Source of the DNA: Streptomyces sp. ISL-12 | GTDB taxonomy: Bacteria; Actinomycetota; Actinomycetes; Streptomycetales; Streptomycetaceae | DNA length: 64,000 bases | Assembly: GCF_018614415.1 (NCBI RefSeq) | Contig: NZ_JAGGOO010000016.1 | Span: 83,927 to 147,926, forward strand | Direction of reading: 5' to 3' | Shown here: positions 40,882-49,507 of the stretch, in pieces | How the letters are laid out: every line of letters starts with the position of its first letter | Numbering within the stretch: position 1 is the first letter of the stretch | The notes under the pieces: model-generated | The model's input: only the letters and a program-made list of their open reading frames with translations | Databases searched by the model: none | What the model was told of the DNA's origin: nothing | Position numbers and translations under genes: made by a program

Positions 40882-41988
40882 TCACTCGGTGCCGAGACCG
40901 GCGTCGTCGACCTCGGCCTCGCCCTCGGCCTTGAGAACCTTGTTCAGCGGCGCCAGGTCGTAGATGCCCTTGAGGTTCGGCTGCTCCAGCAGTCCCGCCT
41001 TCACCGCGTGCTCGGCCTCGGTGTCCAGCGTCGAGGCCAGCGGGTCGTCCAGGAAGGTGATGGACTTCCACGCCGGGTCGATGACCTCGTCCGGCAGCGC
41101 CTTGCCGGAGAGCTTCTCCAGCGCCTTGTTGGCGGACGCCTTCGCCTCCTCGGGGTTGGCGTTGATCCACTTGTTGGTCTCGACCGAGCCGCGCAGCACC
41201 GCCTCGACGACGTCCGGGTGCTCCTTGAGGAACTTCTGCGACACGATGATGTTGGTGATCACGAACTTCTTGTCCGGCCACAGGTCGGACTCGTCCAGCA
41301 GCACCTTCGCACCGTCGGCGACCAGCTTGGACGCGGTCGGCTCCGGTACCCAGGCGCCGTCGATCGAGCCGGACTTGTAGGCGTCCGGCGTCACCTTGTT
41401 GTCCGAGCGGACGACCGACACGTCGCCCTTGCCGCTCTGCGCGTCGACCTTCCAGCCCTGTTCCGCGATCCAGTTGAGGAAGGCGACGTCCTGGGTGTTG
41501 CCGAGCTGCGGGGTGGCTATCTTCTTGCCCTTGAGGTCGTCCTCGGACTTGATCTTGTCCGGGTTGACGACGAGCTTCACCCCGCCGGAGGCCGAACCGC
41601 CGATGATGCGCAGGTTCTTGCCGTCCGCCTTGGTGTAGCCGTTGATGGCGGGGGAGGGGCCGATCCAGCCGATGTCTATGGACCCGGAGTTGAGGGCTTC
41701 GATCTCGGACGGGCCGGCGTTGAAGGTCGATGCCTTGATCGTGGTGCCGCCGAGCTCCTTCTGGAACAGGCCCTCCTGGACGCCGACGAGTGCGGTGGCG
41801 TGGGTGAGGTTCGGGAAGTAGCCGATCCTGACCTCGTCCGCGGAGAGCTTCTCCGCGTCCGCGGCGACGCCCGTGCGCTGGTCGTCGTCGGTGGACTCGG
41901 AGCCGTAGCCGCACGCCGTCAGCAGGAGGGGGAGCGCCGCCAGGGCGGCGAGGGTGCGCAGGGGGGTGAACGGTCTGGCGGCAGACAC
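40882..41988 (-). CDS. ssuA: Sulfonate-binding lipoprotein (SsuA-type)
   Basis: 368 aa. Lipobox LTAC with Cys26. SsuA/TauA fold: VRIGYFPNLTHATALVGVQEGLFQKELG, FNAGPSEIEALNSGSIDIGWIGPSPAINGY, then IATPQLGNTQDVAFLNWIAEQGW and GAWVPEPTASKLV. It binds an aliphatic sulfonate outside the membrane and hands it to SsuBC. It is the first structural gene after leader peptide 3. Confidence 0.9.
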   Translation of the reverse strand: MSAARPFTPLRTLAALAALPLLLTACGYGSESTDDDQRTGVAADAEKLSADEVRIGYFPNLTHATALVGVQEGLFQKELGGTTIKASTFNAGPSEIEALNSGSIDIGWIGPSPAINGYTKADGKNLRIIGGSASGGVKLVVNPDKIKSEDDLKGKKIATPQLGNTQDVAFLNWIAEQGWKVDAQSGKGDVSVVRSDNKVTPDAYKSGSIDGAWVPEPTASKLVADGAKVLLDESDLWPDKKFVITNIIVSQKFLKEHPDVVEAVLRGSVETNKWINANPEEAKASANKALEKLSGKALPDEVIDPAWKSITFLDDPLASTLDTEAEHAVKAGLLEQPNLKGIYDLAPLNKVLKAEGEAEVDDAGLGTE

Positions 41989-42131
41989 GGAGGTGTCCTT
42001 TCGGAGGGTGCGTGGGCACGGAGCTGCGGGGGCACGCGCGCGGAGGCGGCGCGTGCCCGGGGAACGTCCAGGAACGGGACGGCGATGCGGGCGCCGTTCT
42101 GTTCCTCGGTGGGCCGGTCTTGTCGTGGGTC

Positions 42132-42254
42132 TCAGAGGCTGGGACAGACGGCGCTGGACGTGCGGAGGAGGTCGATGTGCCGACGGGAGGTGAGGAAACG
42201 GGAGGTGAGAAGGGGCAGCGATCGGCCTGCGCGGCTGAGCGCCCTCATGGTCAT
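42132..42254 (-). CDS. Leader peptide 3 (sulfonate operon)
   Basis: 40 aa (34-38 aa if the second ATG at 42248 is used). It ends LTSRRHIDLLRTSSAVCPSL, with the same R-x-H-(I/V)-D-x-x-R-x-x-S-A-x-C pattern as the leaders at 30754 and 36772. It lies 143 bp before ssuA on the same strand and 10 bp after the inverted repeat at 42263-42296. Its single Cys codon is near the end. Confidence 0.65.
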   Translation of the reverse strand: MTMRALSRAGRSLPLLTSRFLTSRRHIDLLRTSSAVCPSL

Positions 42255-42262
42255 CACCCCTT

Positions 42263-42296
42263 GATCCCTAGTTTTCCCACCGGGTTGATAGGGATC
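42263..42296. promoter_or_regulatory. Perfect spaced inverted repeat, candidate Rrf2/CymR-type operator
   Basis: GATCCCTA (42263-42270) and TAGGGATC (42289-42296) are perfect 8-bp arms separated by 18 bp. The inner CCGGGTTGATAGG matches CCGGATTTATAGG upstream of leader 2. It lies between the Rrf2 gene and leader 3 and so would overlap the sulfonate promoter. Confidence 0.6.
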
Positions 42297-42387
42297 GTGG
42301 CAGAAGGGGGCGCCTACCCCAAGGGGGAGTTCATATTATGGTCAGCCACGTCTCGTCATGTGAGATGTGCAGTGGGTGGCCGACCTG

Positions 42388-42846
42388 TCAGGGGTTGGTC
42401 CATGCCCCCGGGGTGTCGGTCAACGCGGCCACGTCGGCGGGCAGTTCGGCCGAGGCGACATCGGCGAGCGTCACTCCGTCGAGGATCTCGCGGACGTTGG
42501 ACCGCAGGGCGATCCAGAGCGGCAGCAGCGACTCGGCGGGGCCCCGGTAGGACAGCTCGGGCGGGCGGACTCCGCGGACGGACACCAGGGGGCCGTCCAC
42601 AACGCGGATGACATCGGCGATGGAGATGGACGCGGCCGGCTTGGCCAGCCGGTAGCCGCCGTTGCCGCCGCGCTGGCTGACCACGAGCCCGCCGCGGCGC
42701 ATGTCGCTGAGGATGCCCTCGAGAAACTTGTGCGGGATGTCCTGGGCGTCGGCGATGGCCTCGGCCTTCACCGGCCCGTCATCCCCCGACGCGACGAGTT
42801 GCAGCGCGGCTCGTACCGCGTAGTCCGCCCTGGCTGAGATCCGCAT
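42388..42846 (-). CDS. Rrf2-family regulator (CymR/CysR-like, no Fe-S cysteines)
   Basis: 152 aa. MRISARADYAVRAALQLV and the helix-turn-helix KAEAIADAQDIPHKFLEGILSDMRRGGLVVSQRGGNGGYRLAKPAASISIADVIRVVDG are typical Rrf2. The three Cys that hold a cluster in IscR/NsrR are missing, which fits CymR-type cysteine-metabolism repressors. It sits directly upstream of the sulfonate operon on the same strand. Confidence 0.9.
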   Translation of the reverse strand: MRISARADYAVRAALQLVASGDDGPVKAEAIADAQDIPHKFLEGILSDMRRGGLVVSQRGGNGGYRLAKPAASISIADVIRVVDGPLVSVRGVRPPELSYRGPAESLLPLWIALRSNVREILDGVTLADVASAELPADVAALTDTPGAWTNP

Positions 42847-43166
42847 ACGTGCATTATTCCGCACGGCGGCGTGGCCTTCCGCCGAGCGTCTTCGCCGAGG
42901 TCGTACGGGGTGCCGGGGACGTCCGCGCGGTGCGCGTGGACGGGTCGGTCCGTCGCGCGCGGAGTCACGCCGGCGGGGGACACCGGTGCCGGGTTCCCGG
43001 CAGGGGGTGTGACGTGTCGGGTGCGGTCCGGCGGGCCGTCGGCAGGGCAGCCCCCGGCCGGCGGGCGCCCTGCCGGCCGGGGCCCGTCCCGCCGCCGGGG
43101 TGCTCCCGTGACGCGCGGGGACGGGCGGACGGGCGGGTCGGTGGTGCGGGCGGTCCGTGGCCCGGG
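42847..43166. other. Intergenic, no gene supported
   Basis: 320 bp between the Rrf2 gene and the small membrane protein, both on the minus strand. GC-rich with no convincing ORF with a ribosome binding site; the Rrf2 promoter should be near 42850-42900. Confidence 0.4.
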
Positions 43167-43412
43167 TCAGTCCCCCCGGCGGCGCAGCGCCAGCCAGAGC
43201 ACCAGGACGCCCGCACCCGCACCGGCCAGCAGAAGGGTGCGGTGGTCCCGCGTCGCCCGGGCCGACCGGGCGGCCGTCTCCCGCACCGGCTCCGGTGCCT
43301 TCTCGTGCCACGTCCGGCCGGCTCGGGACGCGGCGGCACGGGCCTGCCCGGTGGCGCGGACGGCCTTGTCCCGGACCGGCTCGGGCACCCTGTCCCGCAC
43401 CCGGTGCGCCAC
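43167..43412 (-). CDS. Small membrane-anchored protein of DUF3618/holin cassette
   Basis: 81 aa. A basic amphipathic N-terminal half with the repeat (V)PEPVRDKAVRATGQARA / APEPVRETAARSARATR, then one C-terminal membrane helix LLLAGAGAGVLVLWLAL followed by RRRGD. It begins 1 bp after the DUF3618 gene ends. No functional family known; probably tail-anchored. Confidence 0.72.
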   Translation of the reverse strand: MAHRVRDRVPEPVRDKAVRATGQARAAASRAGRTWHEKAPEPVRETAARSARATRDHRTLLLAGAGAGVLVLWLALRRRGD

Positions 43413-43413
43413 C

Positions 43414-43686
43414 TCACCGGCTTTGTTCCTTCGCCTGCCCGGCCACCGAGGCGGCCTGTGTCCGTGCCTGTCCGGCGACCGAGGCGGCCTGTTGCTTGGC
43501 CTGTCCGGCCACCGCCGCGGCCTGGGTCCTGGCCTGGCTCGCCTTCTCCTGGGCGCGGGCCTTGACGTCCGTCTTGGCCGCGAGTGCCTCCACCGTCTCG
43601 CCCAGTTCCCTGCGGGTGCGTTCGACCTGCTGCCGCAGTTCCTCGGGGCTCTGCGCGGCCGGTCCGTCGTGCGGCGGCTGGGTCAT
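43414..43686 (-). CDS. DUF3618 protein
   Basis: 90 aa. The DUF3618 core SPEELRQQVERTRRELGETVEALAAKTDVKARAQEKASQAR is followed by three 11-residue apolipoprotein-like repeats (AAVAGQAKQQA, ASVAGQARTQA, ASVAGQAKEQS), an amphipathic helix likely to lie on the membrane. There is no membrane span here, unlike longer family members. ATGA overlap with the holin-family gene upstream. Confidence 0.85.
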   Translation of the reverse strand: MTQPPHDGPAAQSPEELRQQVERTRRELGETVEALAAKTDVKARAQEKASQARTQAAAVAGQAKQQAASVAGQARTQAASVAGQAKEQSR

Positions 43687-44141
43687 CGGTGTGCGCTCCC
43701 CTTGATCTCGGCCACGTCGGCCTTGATGTTCTCGATGGTCCGCTGCGGCGTCGGCGGCGCCGCCCGGCCGACCTGCTTCTTGCCGGTCAGGGCCAGCACC
43801 GCGGCGATCACACCGAGCACCGCGGTCACGATCAGCGCCGCGGCCCACACGGGCAGAGGGACCGCCAGCGCGGCGATCGCGGTGGCCACCAGAGCCTGGA
43901 GCATCAGGAACCCCACCAGGCCGGCACCCCCGAACATGCCTCCGCCCTTGCCGTACCGCTTCCCCTTCTCCTTCATCTCCGCCTGCGCCAGCTTCAGTTC
44001 GCCGCGCACCAGCTCGGTCAGCTGCTGAGAGGCCCGCTGCACCAGCTCGCTCACCGGCTCCTGCCCCGGTCCGTGCCCCGGTCCGTGCCCGTCCGCACCG
44101 GCGGAGTGCGGCCGTGTGCTCGTGGTCGCCACGGTGATCAT
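43683..44141 (-). CDS. Phage-holin-family (DUF1469) membrane protein
   Basis: 152 aa. VSELVQRASQQLTELVRGELKLAQAEMKEKGKRYGKGGGMFGGAGLVGFLMLQALVATAIAALAVPLPVWAAALIVTAVLGVIAAVLAL is the DUF1469 layout, two membrane helices after an amphipathic helix. It is not phage derived; this cassette (holin family, DUF3618, small membrane protein) is common in streptomycetes and is thought to be envelope-stress related. ATG 44141 is preferred over a longer in-frame start. Confidence 0.85.
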   Translation of the reverse strand: MITVATTSTRPHSAGADGHGPGHGPGQEPVSELVQRASQQLTELVRGELKLAQAEMKEKGKRYGKGGGMFGGAGLVGFLMLQALVATAIAALAVPLPVWAAALIVTAVLGVIAAVLALTGKKQVGRAAPPTPQRTIENIKADVAEIKGSAHR

Positions 44142-44238
44142 CTCCGTTCCGTTCGCCGCTTGCCGGGGCCCGCGCCGCGGTCCCCGGCGTCCCTGAAGCG
44201 CGCGAGTACCCCCGACGGCGGCCACCAGACGGCCGTCG

Positions 44239-44457
44239 TCAGGCCGCGTCCGAGTGCCGGGCCCGGCCGTCGGCGCGACGGCGGTGTTCCGCCGCCGCGC
44301 CGACGATCAGCCGCAGATGCCCGTGCTGCCGGTGCCGCCCGTGCCGCGCCGTCGGCAGCCGTTCGGGCGGGCCGAACAGCCGGTCCTCCAGCCGGTCCAT
44401 CCCGTACAGCAGAAGGCCCAGGACGGGCAGCAGCAGAACGGCGACGACGATCACCAC
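44239..44457 (-). CDS. Small membrane protein with His/Arg-rich tail
   Basis: 72 aa from GTG 44457 (GAAGGGGG upstream). One N-terminal membrane helix VVIVVAVLLLPVLGLLLYGMDRLEDRLFG, then an Arg/His-rich cytosolic tail. The first 35 residues match a frequently seen actinobacterial small membrane protein pattern (LLYGMDRLEDRLF). Function unknown. Confidence 0.65.
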   Translation of the reverse strand: MVIVVAVLLLPVLGLLLYGMDRLEDRLFGPPERLPTARHGRHRQHGHLRLIVGAAAEHRRRADGRARHSDAA

Positions 44458-44721
44458 GGGCCCCCTTCGCACCGGCACGCCGAGCCGGGTACCCGCTGTC
44501 CGTCCCGGGAGCGGTGACAGGAGGTGAAGGTTCCATGACGGTGGGATGCCCCGGCCGGGCGCGCCCCGGCCCGCCGCATGCCGACCGGCCCGCGCGCGGG
44601 TAGCGTCCCTGAGTGGGAGCCGTACCGGGTGCCGGGCCCGCCGTGCGGCCCGGCGGGAGCGGGACGGACGAAGGCCGCTCCGGTCCGGATCGATCGTCCC
44701 CGGTGCCGCTGGAGGTGCTCG

Positions 44722-46851
44722 GTGACCAGCACACGTGGACCGGCCGTCGGCCTCGACGCGCTGGACGCCGCCTTCACGGAGACCGTGCGCCGGATCGGCG
44801 CGTCCCTGGGCGCGCTGTACCTGCTGGCACCGCGCGAGCCGCTGCTGCGGCTGGACGTGCTGTACGGCGCGCCCGCCGAGTTCGCCGCGCCCTGGCTCAG
44901 GGTTCCGCTGGAGGCCCCCGCCCCGGTGGCCGACGCGGTCCGCGAGGACCGGCTGGTGTGGGCCGGCGGCCACGAACAGCTGGCCAGGGCCTACCCCCGT
45001 ACCGCGGTGGCCCTGCCCTACCCGATGGCGCTGGCCGCCGCGCCCGTCACCGGCGTCCGGCCCTGGGGCGCGCTGCTGCTGATGTGGCCGGCCCCGCGCC
45101 CGCCGCACATGTCCGGACGGGAACACGGGCACATCACCACCAGTTGCCGCCGCCTGGCCCGGCTGATCGAGGAGGCCGCCGGACACGGTGTCCCGCCGGA
45201 CCGCGACGCCCCGCCCCGGGTCGTGCCGGCCGGGCGTGCCCACCAGGGCGCGAGCCCCGACCTGGCCGCCGCCGACTTCGCCGAGCGCCTGCCCGGCGGC
45301 AGTTGCGCCGTGGACCTGGCGGGACGTTTCACCTACCTCAGCTCCAAGGCCTGCGAGCTGCTGGGCCGGGACGCCGGCCATCTGCTGGGCACCCTGCCGT
45401 GGCAGTCCCTGCGCTGGCTCGACGACCCCGTCTACGAGGACCGCTACCGCGCGGCCGTCCTCAGCCGGCGGCCGGTCGCCTTCACCGCGTGCCGCCCGCC
45501 GGACCGGTGGCTGGACTTCCACCTCTACCCGGACGCCAGCGGCATCAGCGTCCGCATCGTGCCCAGCGGCGCCGAGCCGGCTCCGGCCGAGGCGCCGGGC
45601 CGGGCCGCGCGCCTGGCCGCACCCGCCCGGGCGGGCCGGCTCTACCAGCTCACCCATCTGGCCGCCGCGCTGGCCGAGGCCGTCGGCGTACAGGACGTCA
45701 TGGACCTGATCGCCGACCAGGTCCTGCCCGCGTTCGGCGCCCAGGGCCTGATCCTGGCCGCCGCCGACGCGGGCCGGCTCACGACCACCGGGTCCCGCGG
45801 ATACGCCCCCGACGTCGTCGAGCGCCTGGACGGCATGCCCGAGGACAGCGACCTGACGCCCGCCGGGCGCACCCTCAGCACCGGCGTCCCCCTGTTCTTC
45901 TCCGCCCCCGAGGAACTGCGGCGCGGCTACCCCGACGCTCCGGTGGTCAGCGGCAAACAGGCCTGGGCGTTCCTGCCCCTGGTCGTCTCCGGCCGCCCGG
46001 TCGGCTGCTGCATCCTGTCCTACGAGCACAGGCACCTGTTCCCGGCCGAGGAACGCGCCGTCCTGACCGCCCTCGCCGGCCTCATCGCCCAGGCCCTCGA
46101 CCGGGCCCGCCTCTACGACACCAAGCTCGACCTCGCCCACAGCCTCCAGCAGGCCCTGCTCCCGCGGACCCTGCCGGCCGTCGCGGGCCTGCGGGTGGCC
46201 GCCCGCTATCTGCCGGCCACCCGGGGCATGGACATCGGCGGGGACTTCTATGACCTGATCGGACTCGGCGACGGCGCCGCCGCGGCCGTCATCGGCGACG
46301 TCCAGGGGCACAACGCGGCGGCCGCGGCGCTCATGGGGCAGGTCCGGACCGCCGTCCACGCCAACGCGGCCCGCGGCACGCCGCCGGAACAGATCCTCTC
46401 CAGCACCAACCGGCTCCTGACCGACCTCGCCCCCGACCTGTTCACCAGCTGCCTCTACGCGCACCTGGACTTCGCCCGCGGCCGGGCCACCCTGGCCAGC
46501 GCCGGTCACCCGCCGCCCCTGGTCCGGCTGCCCGGCGGCCTCACCCGGCCCGCCGACGTGCCGCCCGGCCCGCTGCTGGGCATCGACCCCGACGCCGTGT
46601 ACCCGCACAGCGACATCCCGCTCGTGCCGGGGCTGACGCTGCTCTTCTACACCGACGGTCTCATCGAGACGCCGGGAGTCGACCTCGACGACGCCATCGC
46701 CCACCTCGCGCGGCACTTCGCCCAGGCCGACGACCGGGACCTCGACCTGCTGATCGACGACCTGCTGAAGAAGGCCGGCCCTTCCGGCCGGCGCACCGAC
46801 GACGTCGCGCTCCTGGTGCTGCGGCGGGACACGACGGACGGGAGGCCCTGA
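44722..46851 (+). CDS. Multi-sensor PP2C phosphatase (GAF-PAS-GAF-SpoIIE)
   Basis: 709 aa from GTG 44722 (GGAGG upstream). Domains in order: GAF (about 10-160), PAS (about 190-290, FTYLSSKACELLGRDAGHLLG), GAF (about 305-460, containing QDVMDLIADQVLPAFGAQGLIL), SpoIIE/PP2C (about 475-705) with metal sites IGGDFYDLI, VIGDVQGHNAAAAALMG, FYTDGLIET and DDVALLVL. It would dephosphorylate a STAS antagonist in response to a ligand; a STAS protein is encoded 470 bp downstream. Confidence 0.9.
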   Translation: MTSTRGPAVGLDALDAAFTETVRRIGASLGALYLLAPREPLLRLDVLYGAPAEFAAPWLRVPLEAPAPVADAVREDRLVWAGGHEQLARAYPRTAVALPYPMALAAAPVTGVRPWGALLLMWPAPRPPHMSGREHGHITTSCRRLARLIEEAAGHGVPPDRDAPPRVVPAGRAHQGASPDLAAADFAERLPGGSCAVDLAGRFTYLSSKACELLGRDAGHLLGTLPWQSLRWLDDPVYEDRYRAAVLSRRPVAFTACRPPDRWLDFHLYPDASGISVRIVPSGAEPAPAEAPGRAARLAAPARAGRLYQLTHLAAALAEAVGVQDVMDLIADQVLPAFGAQGLILAAADAGRLTTTGSRGYAPDVVERLDGMPEDSDLTPAGRTLSTGVPLFFSAPEELRRGYPDAPVVSGKQAWAFLPLVVSGRPVGCCILSYEHRHLFPAEERAVLTALAGLIAQALDRARLYDTKLDLAHSLQQALLPRTLPAVAGLRVAARYLPATRGMDIGGDFYDLIGLGDGAAAAVIGDVQGHNAAAAALMGQVRTAVHANAARGTPPEQILSSTNRLLTDLAPDLFTSCLYAHLDFARGRATLASAGHPPPLVRLPGGLTRPADVPPGPLLGIDPDAVYPHSDIPLVPGLTLLFYTDGLIETPGVDLDDAIAHLARHFAQADDRDLDLLIDDLLKKAGPSGRRTDDVALLVLRRDTTDGRP

Positions 46852-46875
46852 GGCCCCCGCTCAGGTCCGGGGGTC
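46852..46875. terminator. Convergent terminator hairpin
   Basis: CCCCCG (46854-46859) and CGGGGG (46868-46873) extend to GG/TC at the ends, giving a short GC stem that covers the gap between the phosphatase stop and the stop of the convergent winged-helix gene. Confidence 0.45.
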
Positions 46876-47187
46876 GCGCTGCGCGTCGTGGCGGGCCAGA
46901 ACGGACAGGAGGGCGGCCACGGTCAGGCCGGCCTCGGCCTCGGCGGGATGCCGCAGGGGGACACCCGGTTCGATCCGGTAGACGTTCGACCTTCCCTGGC
47001 GGGTGTGGGAGAGGTAGCCGTCCTCCTCCAAGTCGGAAATGATCTTGTGCACCGCGCGCTCGGTGAGGCGGCAGTGCGCGGCGATGTCCCGCACGCGTGC
47101 GCTCGGATCGTCGGCGATCACCGCCAGGACACGGGCGTGATTGGTCAGGAACGTCCAGCCGGCGTGTGGTTCAGGTACTCCACCCAT
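46861..47187 (-). CDS. MarR-like winged-helix regulator
   Basis: 108 aa. TFLTNHARVLAVIADDPSARVRDIAAHCRLTERAVHKIISDLEEDGYLSHTRQGRSNVYRIEPGVPLRHP is a stand-alone winged helix. I use ATG 47187 (AGGG nearby) rather than ATG 47214, which lacks a Shine-Dalgarno and lies in an AT-rich promoter-like zone. It is divergent from the STAS gene and may control it. Confidence 0.8.
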   Translation of the reverse strand: MGGVPEPHAGWTFLTNHARVLAVIADDPSARVRDIAAHCRLTERAVHKIISDLEEDGYLSHTRQGRSNVYRIEPGVPLRHPAEAEAGLTVAALLSVLARHDAQRDPRT

Positions 47188-47249
47188 GATCCCTGAGTAT
47201 GACGTGTGTTTCATGCATCAGTAAATAGGAACTCGATTTCAGGTATTTG

Positions 47250-47255
47250 TTGACA
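47250..47255 (+). promoter_or_regulatory. -35-like box upstream of the STAS gene
   Basis: TTGACA lies in an unusually AT-rich stretch (47200-47255), 63 bp before the STAS ATG; a weak GATGCT at 47274-47279 is 18 bp downstream. Confidence 0.35.
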
Positions 47256-47317
47256 GGTGACGTCGTCGGGACCGATGCTGGTCCGACACAACAGCGCTGG
47301 AAAGGACGACGTGTGCC

Positions 47318-47662
47318 ATGACCCCGCAACCGTTCTCCGCGGTGCGCTCCCTCACCCCCGGCGGTGTCACCGTGGTGACGCTGCGCGGTGACATCGACCA
47401 GGACGTCGGTGCCGAGGTGCGCCAGGCGCTGCTGCCGTCCGGCGTTCCGGCCCCGTACACGGTGGTCGACCTGGCCTCGGTGTCCTTCATGGACTCGGCC
47501 GGCGTCAACGCGCTGATCCAGGCCCACCATGCCGCGCGCTCCCGTGACGGCTGGATACGGCTGGCGGCGTGCTCGCCCACGATCCTGCGCGTGTTCGACA
47601 TCCTCGGCATCGACGGGCTCCTCCGCTGCTACCCCACCGTGCGGGAGGCCCTCGGCGACTGA
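47318..47662 (+). CDS. STAS-domain anti-sigma factor antagonist
   Basis: 114 aa. VTVVTLRGDIDQDVGAEVRQALL and VVDLASVSFMDSAGVNALIQAHHAARSRDG give the STAS fold with phospho-acceptor Ser60 in MDSAG. It is a likely substrate of the PP2C phosphatases here and partner of a HATPase_c anti-sigma factor. Confidence 0.9.
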   Translation: MTPQPFSAVRSLTPGGVTVVTLRGDIDQDVGAEVRQALLPSGVPAPYTVVDLASVSFMDSAGVNALIQAHHAARSRDGWIRLAACSPTILRVFDILGIDGLLRCYPTVREALGD

Positions 47663-47666
47663 CGCG

Positions 47667-48323
47667 TCATCCGATGACGAACGGGAGCCGCGCGGCCAGC
47701 GGGCCGAGCCGGGCCCGTTCCCCGTCGGTCGGCACCCGCCGCCCGGTGCCGAGCAGCAGGGCGTCCGTGTCGGAGAACGAGGCGGGGAACGCCGTACCGG
47801 CGATCCGCTCCAGCAGTTCCCGCGACCGCGCGAGTCCCTCCGCGGGCGGCCTCGGGGCGCCGGGAAGGCGGGCGACGAGGTCGAGGTGGTGCAGCGTCCA
47901 CTCCAGTACGTACGCGAGGAGGTAGTCGCCCGCGGTCAGGACCTGGCCGCGGGTGCCGACCGTCAGTTCCGGATCGGCCAGTTCCGCGGCGCGGCCGGCG
48001 GCGGAACCCACGTCGTCCAGGTGGAACTCGAGGAGCCCGGGGTCCTGGTACGCGGCGGCCAGCCGGACGGTCAGCGCGTCGAGGGGGTCGTCACCTGACG
48101 GGGGTGCCCCGGTGACCTCCCAGTACGTCACCGCGTCACGGGTGGGCGCGGCGGCGACCGGGGTCGCCAGGGTGATCAGGACGTCCTGGGCGTCGATGAC
48201 CAGATGGCACACGAGGTCCCGGACCAGCCAGCCCGTACAGCCGGACGGCCGGGCGAAGTCGTCGTCCGCCAGCCCGGCGACCGCCGCGCGCAGCGCCGCC
48301 CAGGAACGCGAGAAGAGGTCCAC
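47667..48323 (-). CDS. TIGR03083-type DinB protein (mycothiol-dependent maleylpyruvate isomerase family)
   Basis: 218 aa from GTG 48323. WAALRAAVAGLADDDFARPSGCTGWLVRDLVCHLVIDAQDV is the typical start with the metal-binding His; the second His pair is in VLEWTLHHLDLVARL. Members use mycothiol or act as thiol transferases; substrate unknown. Convergent with the STAS gene, 4 bp apart. Confidence 0.85.
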   Translation of the reverse strand: MDLFSRSWAALRAAVAGLADDDFARPSGCTGWLVRDLVCHLVIDAQDVLITLATPVAAAPTRDAVTYWEVTGAPPSGDDPLDALTVRLAAAYQDPGLLEFHLDDVGSAAGRAAELADPELTVGTRGQVLTAGDYLLAYVLEWTLHHLDLVARLPGAPRPPAEGLARSRELLERIAGTAFPASFSDTDALLLGTGRRVPTDGERARLGPLAARLPFVIG

Positions 48324-48724
48324 GGCGGCACGGTAGTGCGGCGCGTACGGGCGGACAACCGGGCCTGGGGGCAGGGGGCCACCACGAGCGGCGCACGGAC
48401 GGTCCGCCGTACGCGGTCCGGCGTCGTGCGTCCGGTTCCGACAGCCGACAGCCGACAGTCACGTTGTCGAGCGTGCCCGGCGGAATCGCCGGACGGGCGT
48501 GGCAACGGCGCGTCGGTCGCCCGAACGGGGGGCGGGCGAAGCGCCCCCGCGTCACGTGGTGCCCGCAGGGGCGCGGACACGCCGCCCGCGCCTCCGCGCG
48601 CTCCGTCCGGGCGGCGTTCACCGCGCGTCACGCGGCGGCCGGGCGGGCCACAGTGTCAGTGTCCAGTCGATGGGATCCATGGACGGCGCGGTCCGCCCCG
48701 CCGCCCGCGAGAAGGGACACAGGT
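48324..48724. other. Intergenic, no gene supported
   Basis: 401 bp between divergent genes. It contains three tandem CCGACAG copies at 48438-48458. The open frames across it are Arg-rich with no ribosome binding site. Confidence 0.4.
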
Positions 48725-49507
48725 ATGGAGCCGCCGAAGACCGTGACGACCGGCGGTCTGCGAACCGACGAGGACGCCTACTACGACGCGTTCACCCGGT
48801 TCCTGGCCAACAGCGACGAGAAGGTCACCACCCACGCCTACCTCGACGAGGTGGTGCGCCGGCTGCCGGCCCGGCGCGTGTTCCTCGACATCGGTCCCGC
48901 CGACGGCGCGACCACCCGCCATGTGGGCCGGTCCTTCGACCGCACCGTGTGCGTCGAACCAAGCGAACCCATGCGCCGGGCCCTCGCCCGTACCTGCCCC
49001 GACGCCGTGGTCCTGGCCGAACCGGTGCACCGCGCCGATCCCGGTGTCGGCGTCGACCTGGCGCTCCTCTCCCACGTGCTGTACTACGTCCCCCGCGAGG
49101 AGTGGGCGGCGACGCTCCGGCGCGTCCTGGGGTGGGTCGAGCCGGGCGGCACCCTGCTCGTGATCCAGCAGGACCCGGACAACGCGTGCATGCGGATGGT
49201 GCGCCACTTCACCGGCGTCGGCTTCGGCCTGCGGGAGCTCGCGGACGAACTCGCCGCGGCACCGGACGGCCCGACCGCTGACCTCCGGCTGGAGTCCGTC
49301 CCCGCCCACTACCGCAGCGACGACCTGGCGGAGACGGTCACCGTCGCCGGGTTCCTCCTCAGCTTCCCCGGCAGTACCCAGCCCACGCGCGAGGCGGTGG
49401 AGGAGTACGTGCAGCGGCACTTCAGAACCGAGGACGGCGCCTACCGGATCGCGCACCACCAGGAGGTACTGCGCGTCGAACGTTCCGGCGCGCGGACGGA
49501 CGACTGA
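48725..49507 (+). CDS. SAM-dependent methyltransferase (class I)
   Basis: 260 aa. [30 protein letters not shown], then SAM motif [18 protein letters not shown], motif [12 protein letters not shown] and [41 protein letters not shown]. The layout resembles histamine N-methyltransferase-like or carnosine/ergothioneine-type small-molecule methyltransferases. Substrate unknown. AAGGGA stands upstream of ATG 48725. Confidence 0.82.
   Translation: MEPPKTVTTGGLRTDEDAYYDAFTRFLANSDEKVTTHAYLDEVVRRLPARRVFLDIGPADGATTRHVGRSFDRTVCVEPSEPMRRALARTCPDAVVLAEPVHRADPGVGVDLALLSHVLYYVPREEWAATLRRVLGWVEPGGTLLVIQQDPDNACMRMVRHFTGVGFGLRELADELAAAPDGPTADLRLESVPAHYRSDDLAETVTVAGFLLSFPGSTQPTREAVEEYVQRHFRTEDGAYRIAHHQEVLRVERSGARTDD

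Noticed and set aside
39072..41988. Nitrate transporter assignment for the ssu-like genes
   Set aside because: Sequence family alone cannot exclude it, but leader peptide 3, the Rrf2 regulator and the sulfur neighbours make sulfonate more likely.
43683..44141. Prophage, because of the holin-family protein
   Set aside because: DUF1469 proteins of this cassette are ordinary chromosomal membrane proteins and no phage genes are adjacent.
44239..46716. 825-aa open frame on the minus strand
   Set aside because: Antisense to the GAF-PAS-PP2C gene. Only its last 72 codons (44239-44457) look real, as a separate small membrane protein.
48438..48458. CRISPR-like repeats
   Set aside because: Only three directly adjacent 7-bp CCGACAG copies with no spacers.
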